NCBI GenBank assembly: GCA_030435675.1
Contig: CM059623.1
Location: 14,106,092-14,170,091 of the forward strand
DNA from: Steinernema hermaphroditum
Lineage: Eukaryota > Nematoda > Chromadorea > Rhabditida > Steinernematidae
DNA length: 64,000 nucleotides
Direction: 5' to 3'
The translations under genes and the position numbers were made by a program. This document shows positions 11,455 through 21,894 of this stretch, piece by piece. Below the pieces are notes generated by a model that did no database searches, had not been told where the DNA came from, and saw only the letters and a program-made list of their open reading frames with translations. Within the stretch, counting starts at the first letter, position 1; the number at the start of each line of letters is the position of its first letter.

Positions 11455-12482
11455 ATGACCGAGCACCTCAAGGAGACGGACGAGATGCGCCAGGCGCGCC
11501 GCATCGCCTTCCTCGGAATCGTCGTCTCGACGGCCGCCATCATCGCCACCGTCGTCACGCTGCCCATGCTCTACAGCTACGTGCAGTCGTTCCAAAGCCA
11601 TCTGATGGTGGAGACGGACTACTGCAAGGCCCGTGCCCGTGACATGTGGCTCGAGATGACGGCGCTCCAGGCCGGCAAGGGCCAGCAGGCCCGTATCAAG
11701 CGTGGATGGCTCTTCGGCCAGTGGATCCCCGAAGGAGGCAATGGCGGCGGCGCTGCCGGAGGATACGGTGGCTACAACGCCGTCCCCACTCCCGCTCCCC
11801 CTGCCTACGGATCTCCCCCGGCCCCCGTGGTCAACGCCGAGCCCGCTCCCGTGTGTTGCACCTGCCACCAGGGACCTCCCGGACCTCCTGGACCCGAAGG
11901 AGAGGCCGGAGACGATGGAGCCGATGGACACGATGGAAACGACGGAAAAGACGGCAAGGACGCTCAGCTCCTCCCCGCTCAGCCCACCGAGCCCTGCCTC
12001 ATCTGCCCGCCCGGACCTCCTGGACCCCCTGGATCCATGGGACCCAAGGGACCTCCCGGCCCCAAGGGATCGGCCGGAGACAACGGAAAGAACGGAATCA
12101 ACGGCGAGCAGGGCATGCAGGGACAGGCCGGACCCATGGGTCGTCCCGGTCGCGACGGACAGCGTGGAGCCCCCGGACAGCCCGGTCGCCTCATCCCTGT
12201 GCCTGGACCTCAGGGACCTTCCGGACCCCCTGGACCTCCTGGACCGCCCGGTTTCAAGGGTCTGCCTGGACCCGACGGACAATCCTTCCAAGGCCCGCCT
12301 GGACCCCCCGGAGACGCCGGCCAGCCCGGACGCGAAGGTCGCGAAGGAAAGCAGGGACCTCCCGGCCCTCCCGGAGAAGATGGACCCAAGGGTGGATGCG
12401 ACCACTGCCCCCGTAAGCGTTTATCCTCTGCTTCGCCTCTAATTAGCTCATTTCAGAGCCCCGCACTCCTCCTGGATATTAA
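11455..12482 (+). CDS. cuticle collagen
   Basis: Two exons, 11455-12412 and 12457-12482, encode 327 residues. The N-terminus has the nematode cuticle collagen domain with a transmembrane or signal-anchor helix at about residues 17-40. A furin-type site RIKR follows at residues 80-83, then a glycine/proline linker. Cysteines at 134, 135 and 137 precede interrupted Gly-X-Y triple-helix blocks. A second cysteine pair lies between the first and main Gly-X-Y blocks, and the C-terminus ends CDHCPQPRTPPGY, a typical tail. Splicing is needed for that tail: reading through the small intron gives a nonsense extension. Collagens of this type are secreted by hypodermis, trimerise and are crosslinked into cuticle during moults. 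An AATAAA lies at 12552-12557. The start directly follows a splice acceptor. Confidence 0.95.
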
Positions 12483-12551
12483 ACCGCCTCGAACTGCAGA
12501 CACTCCTCGGTTTCGTCGTCCTTCCGATGTCTGTACATATAATGTATCACA

Positions 12552-12557
12552 AATAAA
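12552..12557 (+). terminator. polyadenylation signal of the collagen gene
   Basis: AATAAA about 70 bases after the collagen stop. The convergent TTC27 gene ends less than 100 bases further on, so the two 3' UTRs nearly meet. Confidence 0.6.
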
Positions 12558-12638
12558 CCGAGACCTTCTTAAAAATCTAGTATTATCATCATAACAACAA
12601 CAAAAAATCAACAAGATAACAAACACAGGGATACCTCT

Positions 12639-15474
12639 TCAAGCTGTCTTCGCTTCGACGACGGCCTTTTCGGCGTTCTCCAGCGCCTCTTTCAGCGCGC
12701 CTTCTTGTAGTTCCGTTTCGGTGTAGATCTTCCGCAGTGACGAAACAACCGGTCCCATTGTCAAGCGAACCCAACTCTTGCAGGCTCTTGTCGCCTCCGG
12801 CGCGTTGTCCTTCAGCTCCGCGATCTTCTTTTTACCGTCCGCGATCTGCAGAAGTGTAGTGAGGACATCCAACACGATGTCTTCATCTCTTCTCCACTCC
12901 TGAAATGTTGGTTATGAGCACAAAGAGACCGAAGGTTGTTTGTAAAAATCAATTTAGAGCAACAGAGAATCGAAGCAACAGAGAATCAACAAGACATGCT
13001 GTCTGTTGACAATCGCTGCGTCTAGACAACGGCAGCCAATGTAGACAAGAGATCTCATTTGCAGTTACGTGCCGTATAGTAGAGGGGTCGAGCACGATGC
13101 CTTCATCTCCTCTCCACTCCTGGTCGACAGCATACAGACAGAGACACGAAGCTAGACTCAAACGAACTCACCGCTGCATTCATGTCGGACGAGGCGCACC
13201 GCTGAAGTTTCTGGATGTAGAGATCCCACGCGGTCGGATCCGTAGAAGACGGCTCGGGTCGTTTCATCTCGGCGTACACTCGCCAGATATGCGCACCACA
13301 CGTCTGCTTCGTAGTGAGCTTTCCGAGTAACACCAAGTAGTCTTCCTTCTGCCGCTTGAATTTCTCGGGCTCTTGCAGAAGCATCGATGCGAGGCATTTC
13401 AACGCCGGCACCTCATCGTAGAGCACTTCTTTGCCGCGCATCGAGCGGAGATCGATGACTTGGTTGATCGCTTCAATGGCCTTGCTGAGGGCGCCTTGTT
13501 CGATGGCAACGGAGGCGAGGTTTGCCCACACTTCGTCGTGGCTACTGTCGCACTTCACGGCTTCCTGAAATAATTGGACACTTTGCTTCATGGGATCTTC
13601 TTCGGCGGCTTACCTGATACACCAAATACGCGCGCTCTTTTTCCTTCATATTCACGTAGCAGCAAGCCAAATTGTTCCAGGCGTGGAAGTGATCAGGCTC
13701 CAGCTGCGTGCACCTGTGAAACGCTGGAGCTGCATCAGCAAAGCGCTCCTGTTGGTAGTAGGTGTAACCAAGGTTGTACCACACTCCGACTTGAATGGGC
13801 TGGATCTCAACGCACCGCTTGAAATGCTCGCTAGCCTCGTTGTACTTCTTCCGCAACAACTGCTGCATACCGTATGACTTTCTGGCTTTGGCGCAGCGAT
13901 CATTGGAAATCTGAAAGGAACCACTTGCTGGAAAAGACTACGGGTGGAATTGTCACCTCAATCGCCTTTTCGTAATATTCAGAGTTATCGGTGATGTCGC
14001 CAAGGTGAGTGTACAAGACAGGATCTTCCTCTTCGGCCAACAGAGAACGAATCAACCTTTCTGCGTTTTCGAGCTTATTCAACGACTTGTAGCACGCGAT
14101 GATCTTCTCGTAGTCTTCGATGCTTTCGTAGATCGCCAGGGCCTCGTTGGTCGAGCCAACCGATTCCAGGACCACACCATAGAGGGACTTGACCTTCCAC
14201 CATGGGAGAGTGCCAGTGGCCATGGCGTAGTTCCAACGCGCCTTCTTCGATTCTCTGTTGGTCTGAAATCACAGATATTACATGTAAACGGTCTAGAAAA
14301 GATATTTACCGTATCGTCGACATTGTCAAGAAGCTTAACAACATGCTCCATCTGCAGAACTGTGCGGAAAACACGTCGTGTGGACTGCGACTGGGTGATG
14401 GAACGTTCGATCAAGGCTCGCACCGTAATCGCCCAATTTCGCCGCCTTCCAATAACCGCTGAGCAGTAGGCGTTCATGATCTCTAGTTGCTCGTCGGTCT
14501 TCGCCTGTACCTTCTTGTTGAGAAGCGCAGTGGCGAAGAGGCAAGCCAGCTGGTCGGAATGAAGCGGTGACGAGTTCACTTCTTCGCCGTCGACCGTCTT
14601 CACCTCTTCCAGCACGGTATCGTCGTCGATGTTGATGTTCGACGGCAAATCGTGGCATTCTTCGTCGTTGCTGTTGGGACCATCGCTACGCCCATTGGTG
14701 GCTAACGCAACTAGCTGCGATGTGGGCTTCGTTTGATACTTCGTGCGCACTCCCATGATTCCGGTCAACTCGTGCTTCAGTTGAATGTCCTCGGCGATGG
14801 AGTCCAGAAGCTCTCGGGCCTCCTTGAATCGCAGGAGCATCATAAGAGTGTAGAACCGCGAAAGGGCCAACTCCGATGTCTTCTCGACTGATGGCATCAA
14901 GGCGACGAGCTTCTCATACAAGCCCATGTCGATATCGGGAAGCGCATCTTGCCAAACGTGCAGAAACCGGTAGTAGGCAGTGGTCCACTTGGTCTTCAAG
15001 CTGTCCTCTGGGCCGGCTTGACCTAGGCGTTCATCGATGACCGAATGTAGCTCTTTGCAGGTCCACAGATGGACGAGACCGCTAAAAATGTTCATAAATA
15101 GGGTGTAAAGACAAGGATCGACCAGTCCAGGGGTCTGGTGCAGAGCGAATAATGTCTGTCAGAAGGGAGAGACATTTTGCACATTTTCAAATGAAGGTTA
15201 GCGGTGTCTACCAGACAATTTTACATACAGACGAGAATGGATCTACCACTTACCGAGCCTTTCTAAACGGCCGATTCAGGCCAATCGATAGCGCAGCAAT
15301 TACGGTCGCTGCTTCACTATCTGGCAGAGGCGCATCATCAACGGCTTCAACATCACCCAAATAATTCGCGAGATAATAAGACCGCAAATGTTTCTCGGCG
15401 GCTTCGATCAGTTCTGCTACACTCTTGCCACCGTACTGCTGCTGGACGAACTCCGACCCTATTGAGAGCGTCAT
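12639..15474 (-). CDS. TTC27: TTC27 homologue, tetratricopeptide-repeat protein
   Basis: The first exon (about 15480-15254) starts after a TTTTAG acceptor, with ATG at 15474. The next exon may begin at 15081, in phase; an in-frame coding-like extension to about 15155 leaves this junction uncertain. Later exons end with 12899-12639 (stop at 12639). The protein carries the TTC27 signature order: an N-terminal helical region (RFKEARELLDSIAEDIQ), an acidic linker (NINIDDDTVLEEVK), the segment NWAITVRALIERS followed by a TRRV motif, then TPR helices including VGVWYNLGYTYYQQERF and AWNNLACCYVNMKEKERA. Human TTC27 and yeast Emw1 are about 840-900 residues; this model is a little shorter. The family is essential and linked to chaperone work and ribosome or spliceosome assembly in other organisms. 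Third gene of the proposed operon, 275 bases after TBP. Confidence 0.85.
13087..13125 (-). repeat. partial copy of the last TTC27 exon inside the preceding intron
   Basis: The reverse complement of this stretch starts CAGGAGTGGAGAGGAGATGAAG and closely matches the acceptor and first 35 or so bases of the true last exon (which begins at 12899, CAGGAGTGGAGAAGAG). It would encode EWRGDEGIVLD against EWRRDEDIVLD. No donor follows, so it looks like a duplicated pseudo-exon. Confidence 0.55.
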
Positions 15475-15749
15475 GGCCACCTAAAATGTATGTCTGCAAG
15501 TGTGCACACAGGACTAAACCGCAAATAGCATGCAGGCTACAACCACAGACAAGAAAAACAACATTTTCGCCTTCATTTATCGCAACGAAACAGCAATCAA
15601 TGATCATAATGCTTCAGAATATATGCTCTAAAATTGAAATCGAAGGTATAACAAGCCTCTTATAGTATGTACACGGAGATAAAGTGGAAATAAGATCGTC
15701 ATAACAAGGAACAAAGACGGATATCTAGCTGAGGAGTAGATCACAGAAG

Positions 15750-16961
15750 CTACTGTTTCTTGTAGGTTTTGAGAATTGGATAGATTTGACTGAACGCTTC
15801 GTCGATATCTTTCTTGTACTTAGCGCCTGTGATAACGACCTAAAAAGAGATTTTTTATGCAGTTCGCCTACGGTTTGCCTACTTTTCCACTGACGAAGAT
15901 GAGAAGAACAACACGAGGTTTGACCATTCTGTAGATGAGACCAGGGAACAATTCGGGCTCATACGTGCTGAACTGGTTATGCATGAGGCAGATTCCTTCG
16001 AGTTGGATGGGGAACTTGACGTCACACGATCCTACCATGTTTTGGACCTAAGAAAGATATGAGTTTAGCAGGGAACTGATGCATTCGCGTGCCTTGAATT
16101 CTGTGAATTTGGCGGGGAATCCGAGTTTCTGCACAATACGAGCATATTTCCTGGCGGCCAAACGACTGGCTTCCTCAGACTTGGCGCCGGTGCACACCAT
16201 TTTTCCAGACGAGAAGATCAACGCTGTCGTGCGAGGATCACGAATGCGCATAATAACGGCAGCAAAACGCTTCGGATTGAACTCGGCGTTACGTGCTTGT
16301 AAAGCGATTTTCTTGAGATCGAGCTGCACTCCTGAAGACAGCGTTGATTAGCTGACTGGTGACCACATCTTAGCCTACCGAGATTGACAGTAGAAACAAT
16401 ATTCTGAAGCTGAGGCTGGGGAATGTCCAACTGAGATGCAGGGGTGGTTGGATTGTATGTGACCTGCATCTGACTGTGCCCATGTGGTTCGTTGACAACC
16501 GAGTGACCAGCGGCATTCGGCAGAGGAGTCATTGGAACAGAGAGTTGTAGAACAGACCCGGGTTCCTGAAGGATAGATCAAATCACAAAACAGCTTGTAC
16601 AAGCAATGTTCAGCGTGGAGATCAAGCCTAAGCTTCCGATCGGCGCTGAGTGCATTAGCTCCAAATGAACACTTACGTAAGTACTGTGGCCACCGGGAGC
16701 TACGCTCATTGGTCCACGCTCGATGTTGAACATAGTCGAACCGGGTTGAACGGATCCGGGTCCACCGGTTTGCACAGATCCAGCAGCCACCGATCCGGGT
16801 CCAATTCCACTCATGGACATGGATCCGAGTCCGAACATGGAGCCAGGACCTCCCATGACCGAGCCAGGGCCTCCGAACGTTCCGAGGTCTCGTGGAGTTT
16901 GGCCGCCCATCGAGCTTCCAAGCATCGATGACGGCTGAGCAGGACTGCCAAACTGGTCCAT
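15750..16961 (-). CDS. TBP: TATA-binding protein
   Basis: Five exons join in phase: 16961-16677, 16565-16379, 16331-16093, 16047-15883 and 15839-15750, giving 321 residues. The N-terminal half is a glycine/serine/proline/methionine-rich low-complexity region. The C-terminal 180 residues are the conserved saddle of two TBP repeats. They include [48 protein letters not shown] and [28 protein letters not shown] nucleates pre-initiation complexes for all three RNA polymerases and is the core of TFIID. The third intron has a GC-AG boundary (AAG|GCACGC at 16093/16092). An acceptor sits 9 bases before the ATG. Second gene of the proposed NOC4L-TBP-TTC27 operon, 161 bases after the NOC4L stop. Confidence 0.97.
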
Positions 16962-17122
16962 CGCGCTATCCTGAAACAAATCGTACGCTGAGCAATGGAT
17001 GCAACACATCATAGGTATAAAGCGGACAAAACCGCCAAATCGCGTAGCATGGCAAGACGCGCATGAGGGGAACTTCTTCAACAACAAAATCAACAAAGAT
17101 ATAACAACAAAAAACAACATTT

Positions 17123-19052
17123 CTAGGCCCAGTAATCCGAATACGTAAAGGCCAAACTGTTTGAGAAGAATTCTTTTTCTGGTTCGAGGAAGTTGGTCGG
17201 CACAACTTCGTCTTCCTCGGCAACGACCTTTCTCTTCTTGTGCTGAGGCTCGTCTTCACTAGCCGCGCTCTAAACATAACCTTAGAGATCAATTGTAAGG
17301 TTGGAACACGAACCTTCTCTTTGCCGAACTTTCTCTCCATGAGCGCCACGAAATACTCGTCGTCCGATCGCCACCGCACGTAGCTTTCCACAGGCTGCAG
17401 CTCGCGGTCAACGAACTTCGCGCGTTTCGATACATCCGGATTCCAATGCGACAGCAGCGTTTTGAGCTCCCACAAGGAAGACTCGGTGGCACCGCATTTC
17501 TGCATGTTCAGTTCGTTCTCGTCGTACGGGTCCGACTCCAACTTCTGCGGCTCTTTCCGATCCAGCAAAGGGCGAATATTCGGGTGACGAATGAGGATAT
17601 TTCGGATTAGGCACAAGACGGGTTCTTGGGCGGACAGCTTAGCGACGAGAAGAACACGGGCCAGCTTCTTGGCGAAAGCTGCGGCGATGTACATCGGAAT
17701 GTGACTAAAGAGTAGGGCTTTAGGACTGCCTCAGCAGGAGAGCCTACGATGAGGACAAGAAGATGTTAAGAAGTTCGAAGAATTCTTCACGGTACGTGGC
17801 GTAGCAGATCTGCGGGGTGGTCATCTTGTACACCGCCTGATAGAAGTCCGGGTATTCACTGAAGTCGGCACCTTAGAATAAATGAACGACACAGATACGT
17901 ACAAGTTATGGTTGACCATCAGCTTGAATATTCCACCGAGCGACCAGACCGCGTACACGTCGCCACGGTTAAAGACGCCAAAAAGGAAGTCGGCGAACAA
18001 GGGGGCATTTGGGAGTTCGTCGATAACCGTCTGGGTGAAGTAGGGCAGCATCTTTTTCAGCAGCTTGGTGCTCATCGCGTCAGCTTCCTAAGACGTCATC
18101 CAATATAAGTAGTGTCAATCAATTACTTCACGTACTTGATGGCTAAGGAACTTGAGCCACACTCTCTCGTAGTGTTGCTTCAGCGTTGATGGCGCTGTTG
18201 GAACGAGATCCTCGTTACGCTCGTACAAAGTGTAGAACTTCGCTGAAGGGAGGGGGATGCTGGCCAGGAAGTTGAATACATTGAAGTCTTGTTCGGGCGT
18301 GGTTAGTCTCTGAAATATCGCTGAATATGAAAGGACATAGTAGGTCATTTTGAGGTAGGCGAATTAAGGGCATTAACTAAGGTGTCTATACCCGGCAAAA
18401 CGTCTACAGATACAGCCTCGGTTGCATATTGATGTCTAGTCTCGCAGAACGAGAGTCAACCATGTGCATTTGCACCTCCAAAGCCTTACTGGACGATTGG
18501 TTCCGCTCTCAAAGCTTACCTCAACGCGGCGTGCAAGAAGGTTCAGAACAGAGGCGTTTATGTCTCCGAACGTGAAGAATCGGGAAGTGAGCTCTCTCAC
18601 TCTGCTCTTGTTGATGGCTCCGGCGCCAGTGATAAAATCTACGAATCCCTGAAAAGACATGCATCAGTTGTGTATTTTTCTATGGATTCAAATCATAAAT
18701 GTAACAGTATGAACTTTCGTCAGGTTGTGAATATATCCATCAGCAGCGACTGATCTATAATCCCAGAACAAAACTAGTTTCCCTTGCGGTCTCAGCTGTT
18801 CACGAGAAACACAAAAATCTCACCTTTATGAGATCATCGAACTCTTGTGTCTTCCGCTTCTTGTTGTAGTCTGGATCGATTTCATAGGCTTTCAGCTCCT
18901 TCAACAGCTCGTAGATTTCCTGAAAAACAAATACGCCTCACAGTGACGCAATAATCGACATAACTCACGTCAACTGGTACGTTCTGGAAGCGGTCGACCC
19001 ACGACGGCTTCTCTTCGGCCTGCACCGGCTGCTCTCCGCCTTCGGACACCAT
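17123..19052 (-). CDS. NOC4L: NOC4L, nucleolar complex protein 4 homologue
   Basis: A multi-exon minus-strand gene whose ATG at 19052 follows an acceptor (CTTTGCAG) by six bases; the stop is at 17123-17125. Recognisable blocks in order: FQNVPVD, FVDFITGAGAINKSRVRELTSRFF, a FNVFNFLASIPLPSAKFYTL block, KLLKKMLPYFTQTVIDELPNAPL, GIFKLMVNHNL then EYPDFYQAVYKM, FFELLNIFLSSS, IPMYIAAAFAKKLARVLL, RHPNIRPLL, DPYDENELN and SSLWELKTLLSHWNPDVSK. These match the CBF/NOC4 domain, which works with NOP14 in 40S subunit maturation and export from the nucleolus. The C-terminus ends in a basic KKRK stretch. First gene of the proposed operon; BUD23, another 40S factor, is transcribed divergently 610 bases away. 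Confidence 0.9.
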
Positions 19053-19661
19053 GAGATTCTGCAAAGGACGCGAGGTGTAAATTTCTGTGATAGAGGTCAC
19101 GAAAAGAGAGAGACGAGGTCTCCGAACGATACATTTTTAGCGAGGTGTACAGTTCGCGACAAGACCAACCGTAATTTTCAGGTGGTTCTCTGTCTCGCGC
19201 CAACTTTTCCCAAGTACATGAAGAGACACTGGACTTGGCGCTGATCGATTTATTCGGTACTGGGGTTATGTTTGTTTGTCGCATAAGGTTAACGCGCGAT
19301 TTGGACAGATCCCGTTTTGTGCACCTTTTTGATTTATCACATTTTGGAGAAGCGTGTTTTTGAGAAAGTTCAACTTCTTTTTTGTAGACGCTGTAAATTG
19401 CACATTGTCTCTCCTAATGTCTGGTATACAAAGAGGTAGATTCTCCGAGACACACGATCCTTAGATTGCTTTTGTTCCGACGGAAATGATCTACACATGT
19501 CTGTTTGGAATATTGTCTGTTAGACGGAGAACTGCTAAACTGTTGCCTTATTACTTTCGATCCTTTGTGTCGTGAAAAAATGATGAGACAGTCTGTGTGC
19601 TTCTGATCTATTGTCTATCTTCATCTGTCTATCTATAATTTTCAGGTAAGCACATTGCAAA
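19053..19661. promoter_or_regulatory. bidirectional intergenic region between NOC4L and BUD23
   Basis: About 600 bases separate two divergent ATGs, so both promoters should lie here. No TATA box stands out. An acceptor (AATTTTCAG) ends 17 bases before the BUD23 ATG, so its mature 5' end is probably made by trans-splicing or a 5' UTR intron. Confidence 0.5.
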
Positions 19662-20706
19662 ATGGCTGGTAACCGCCGTCCTGAACAGCTTGGACCCCCG
19701 GAGTTGGTAAGCTTACATCAATTTCTCCTATCTTTTTATTAATCTCGATTTTTATAGTACTACAATGAAGATGAAGCGAAAAAGTACCATTCGAACTCGC
19801 ACATCATGTCGATCCAAGCCGAAATGTCCGAACGCGCACTAGAGCTGCTTGCTCTGCCCGAAGATCAACCCGCATTGCTGCTGGACATTGGCTGTGGATC
19901 TGGTCTTAGCGGTCAAATTCTGACCGATGACGGCCACACTTGGATCGGAATGGATATCTCGCCTCATATGCTCGGTCAGTCTTATGGTAGTCGACCGCAA
20001 TATCATACTGAATATGTTCAGAAGTGGCCAGGGATGACGAAGACTGCGAAGGAGATCTGATCCTGAAGGATATGGGAACTGGACTTCCCTTCCGTCCGGG
20101 CACATTCGATGGCGCCATCAGCATCTCTGCGATCCAGTGGCTGTGCCACGCCAACCAGGCCGACCAGAACCCCCGAAAGCGTCTTCATCGTTTCTTCCAG
20201 TCGTTGTATGCCTGTATGGGCAGAGGAACGCGCGCCGTCTTCCAGTTCTACCCTGAAAACCCCCAGCAGAGTGACTTGATCACTCAGCAGGCGATGAAAG
20301 CCGGATTCAACGGTGGATTGGTGGTTGATTTCCCTAACAGCTCCAGGGCAAAGAAGTGAGCAAAGTATGGATCCGTAGGATTAGTTCTACAATGCATTAC
20401 AGGGTGTACCTTGTGCTCATGACCGGAGGAATTCAGCAGTTGCCGAAGGCGCTCACTGAAGAGACTGCTGATCAGAACCACATCAGAGTTGCCGAGAAGA
20501 GAGCCTTCCAGGTTCACACTAGGAAGGGAAAGAAGCCGCAAAAAGGATCGAAGGCTTGGATCGAGATGAAGAAGGACCGTATGCGTCGCCAGGGAAGGTT
20601 GGTACCCTATGCGCAAGCGAGCGCAATCGAGCTTATTCCTGTCCATTTCAGAGAAGTTAGACAGTCGTCGAAGTACACAGGTCGCAAGAGAAAGGTCGCC
20701 TTCTAG
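19662..20706 (+). CDS. BUD23: BUD23 (WBSCR22) 18S rRNA methyltransferase
   Basis: Five exons, 19662-19706, 19758-19974, 20022-20355, 20403-20597 and 20652-20706, give 281 residues, the same length as the human protein. The N-terminus [15 protein letters not shown] is characteristic. The SAM-binding motif I is [12 protein letters not shown], followed by GMDISPHML. Then come [15 protein letters not shown], the family block [27 protein letters not shown] and a basic tail ending [10 protein letters not shown], the WBS methyltransferase C-terminal domain. The enzyme makes N7-methylguanosine in the 18S rRNA decoding region and, with TRMT112, is needed for 40S export. All introns are under 60 bases. 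Confidence 0.96.
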
Positions 20707-21246
20707 AAGATCAGTTGTTACATTTGTTTTGTTATCCAGAGTTTATGTTGTTGTTGCCGATATCGTTAAAGCATTAGCGTAAGATTTCTCACATTTCTCA
20801 TTCCGTCTTTTCGGACCGCGTATTTGAATTTCACACATTTTGCTCGTTCTTGGCGGTTTCCTTGTGTTTGCTCTAAAATGCATTTAGCTCTGTATCATTC
20901 TGTCGTTGTGTCTAATGAGCTTTGTGGCATGAGAAGCAGAATCGTACGGCGATAGTGCAAAGAGTCTGGATCAGTTGTTCCGGCGAATTCCCTACATCTG
21001 GAACAATACTAGGAGGTCACATTTTTGCATAGTTCGGTCCATCACTACACAGACGACCGGCCACGACCAGCCGCTAACTCTAAAGTGATGGCTGTTGCAT
21101 ATTTTGAGATAGTCTGTGTCGCAAAACATGCCTGCGTCTAGCAAAGCATTTGCAAAACGTGTCTACGTCTAGCTTGTCAATTTCGTGACTTCGCGTGACT
21201 TCGTGACTCTTCTGCATTCCTAATTTCTCTTTTTTCAGATCTTGGC
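20707..21246. other. intergenic
   Basis: No MBD-like or other coding exon is visible in any frame. A pyrimidine-rich acceptor (TTTTTTCAG) ends at 21239, eight bases before the next ATG. Confidence 0.4.
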
Positions 21247-21894
21247 ATGGGTCGCCCGAAGAAGTCCGAGGCCGGCAACCTCAACTTGAAGAAAGGCAAG
21301 AAATCGACCTCTCGCAACAATGCCAATTCACGCACCGGTTTCGACGGCCCCACCACTGCCCCATACCGTAAAACCGTGAGCATCTTCAAGCAGCCGGTCA
21401 CTCTCGTCCACACAACCTCTCGCGAATCCAAAACGCCCTCAGACAACCAACTGCGTAGAGGAACCGCCCTGGCGCATGGATCATCCACACGAGATGCACG
21501 GCCTCGCCAGATCTTCTGGACGAAATGCTTCGAGAACATCACCGCCATGGTGCCGATAAACCACGCGGAACGTGTCGACGTCGAAGAGAACCTCCACCTT
21601 CCGCAAAAATTGACCCTTCCCACAAAAACCGAAACTGTGATCTCGACCGTTAACGAGGAGGCCGCCGCCGCTTCCCTCGTGTCTACGATGTCGTCTGGCG
21701 AGCTAGACATGCAGGGCCAAAAGGCGACGAAGAAGCAGATCGAGTCCAACCCGGCCGTGAACCTCAACGTCGAGCAGCCGTTCGTGCAGCTAAACGCCCT
21801 CAGTGACCAGGACATCGTGGCTCAGGAGCGACGCGTCATCGACGCCAGGAGACGACTCTCCGAGCTCCGTCGTCAGTTCGTCATCGGCGTCTAA
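21247..21894 (+). CDS. MBD2/3-type protein lacking a visible MBD
   Basis: One exon of 215 residues. The blocks SIFKQPVT, PRQIFWTKCFENITA and NEEAAAASLVS are diagnostic of MBD2/3. So are GQKATKKQIESNPAVNLNVEQPF, LSDQDIVAQERRV and the following coiled coil DARRRLSELRRQF. They correspond to the intrinsically disordered linker, the C-terminal MBD2/3 domain and the p66-binding coiled coil of the vertebrate NuRD/Mi-2 subunits. Vertebrate proteins begin with a methyl-CpG-binding domain of about 70 residues; here the ATG opens with an AT-hook-like MGRPKK. Since no upstream exon is seen, DNA methylation reading is probably lost while NuRD contacts are kept. An MBD exon further upstream cannot be fully excluded. 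Confidence 0.85.
   Translation: MGRPKKSEAGNLNLKKGKKSTSRNNANSRTGFDGPTTAPYRKTVSIFKQPVTLVHTTSRESKTPSDNQLRRGTALAHGSSTRDARPRQIFWTKCFENITAMVPINHAERVDVEENLHLPQKLTLPTKTETVISTVNEEAAAASLVSTMSSGELDMQGQKATKKQIESNPAVNLNVEQPFVQLNALSDQDIVAQERRVIDARRRLSELRRQFVIGV

Noticed and set aside
11416..12405. 329-codon minus-strand ORF over the collagen gene
   Set aside because: It is the antisense shadow of Gly-X-Y codons (serine/glycine-rich), and the plus strand has all collagen hallmarks.
11646..12442. Two other long plus-strand frames within the collagen exon
   Set aside because: They arise from the repetitive GGN-CCN codon pattern and show no domain.
16966..17120. Upstream extension of TBP exon 1
   Set aside because: It runs across an acceptor (GTTTCAG) and into the gap behind NOC4L; TBP begins at the ATG at 16961.
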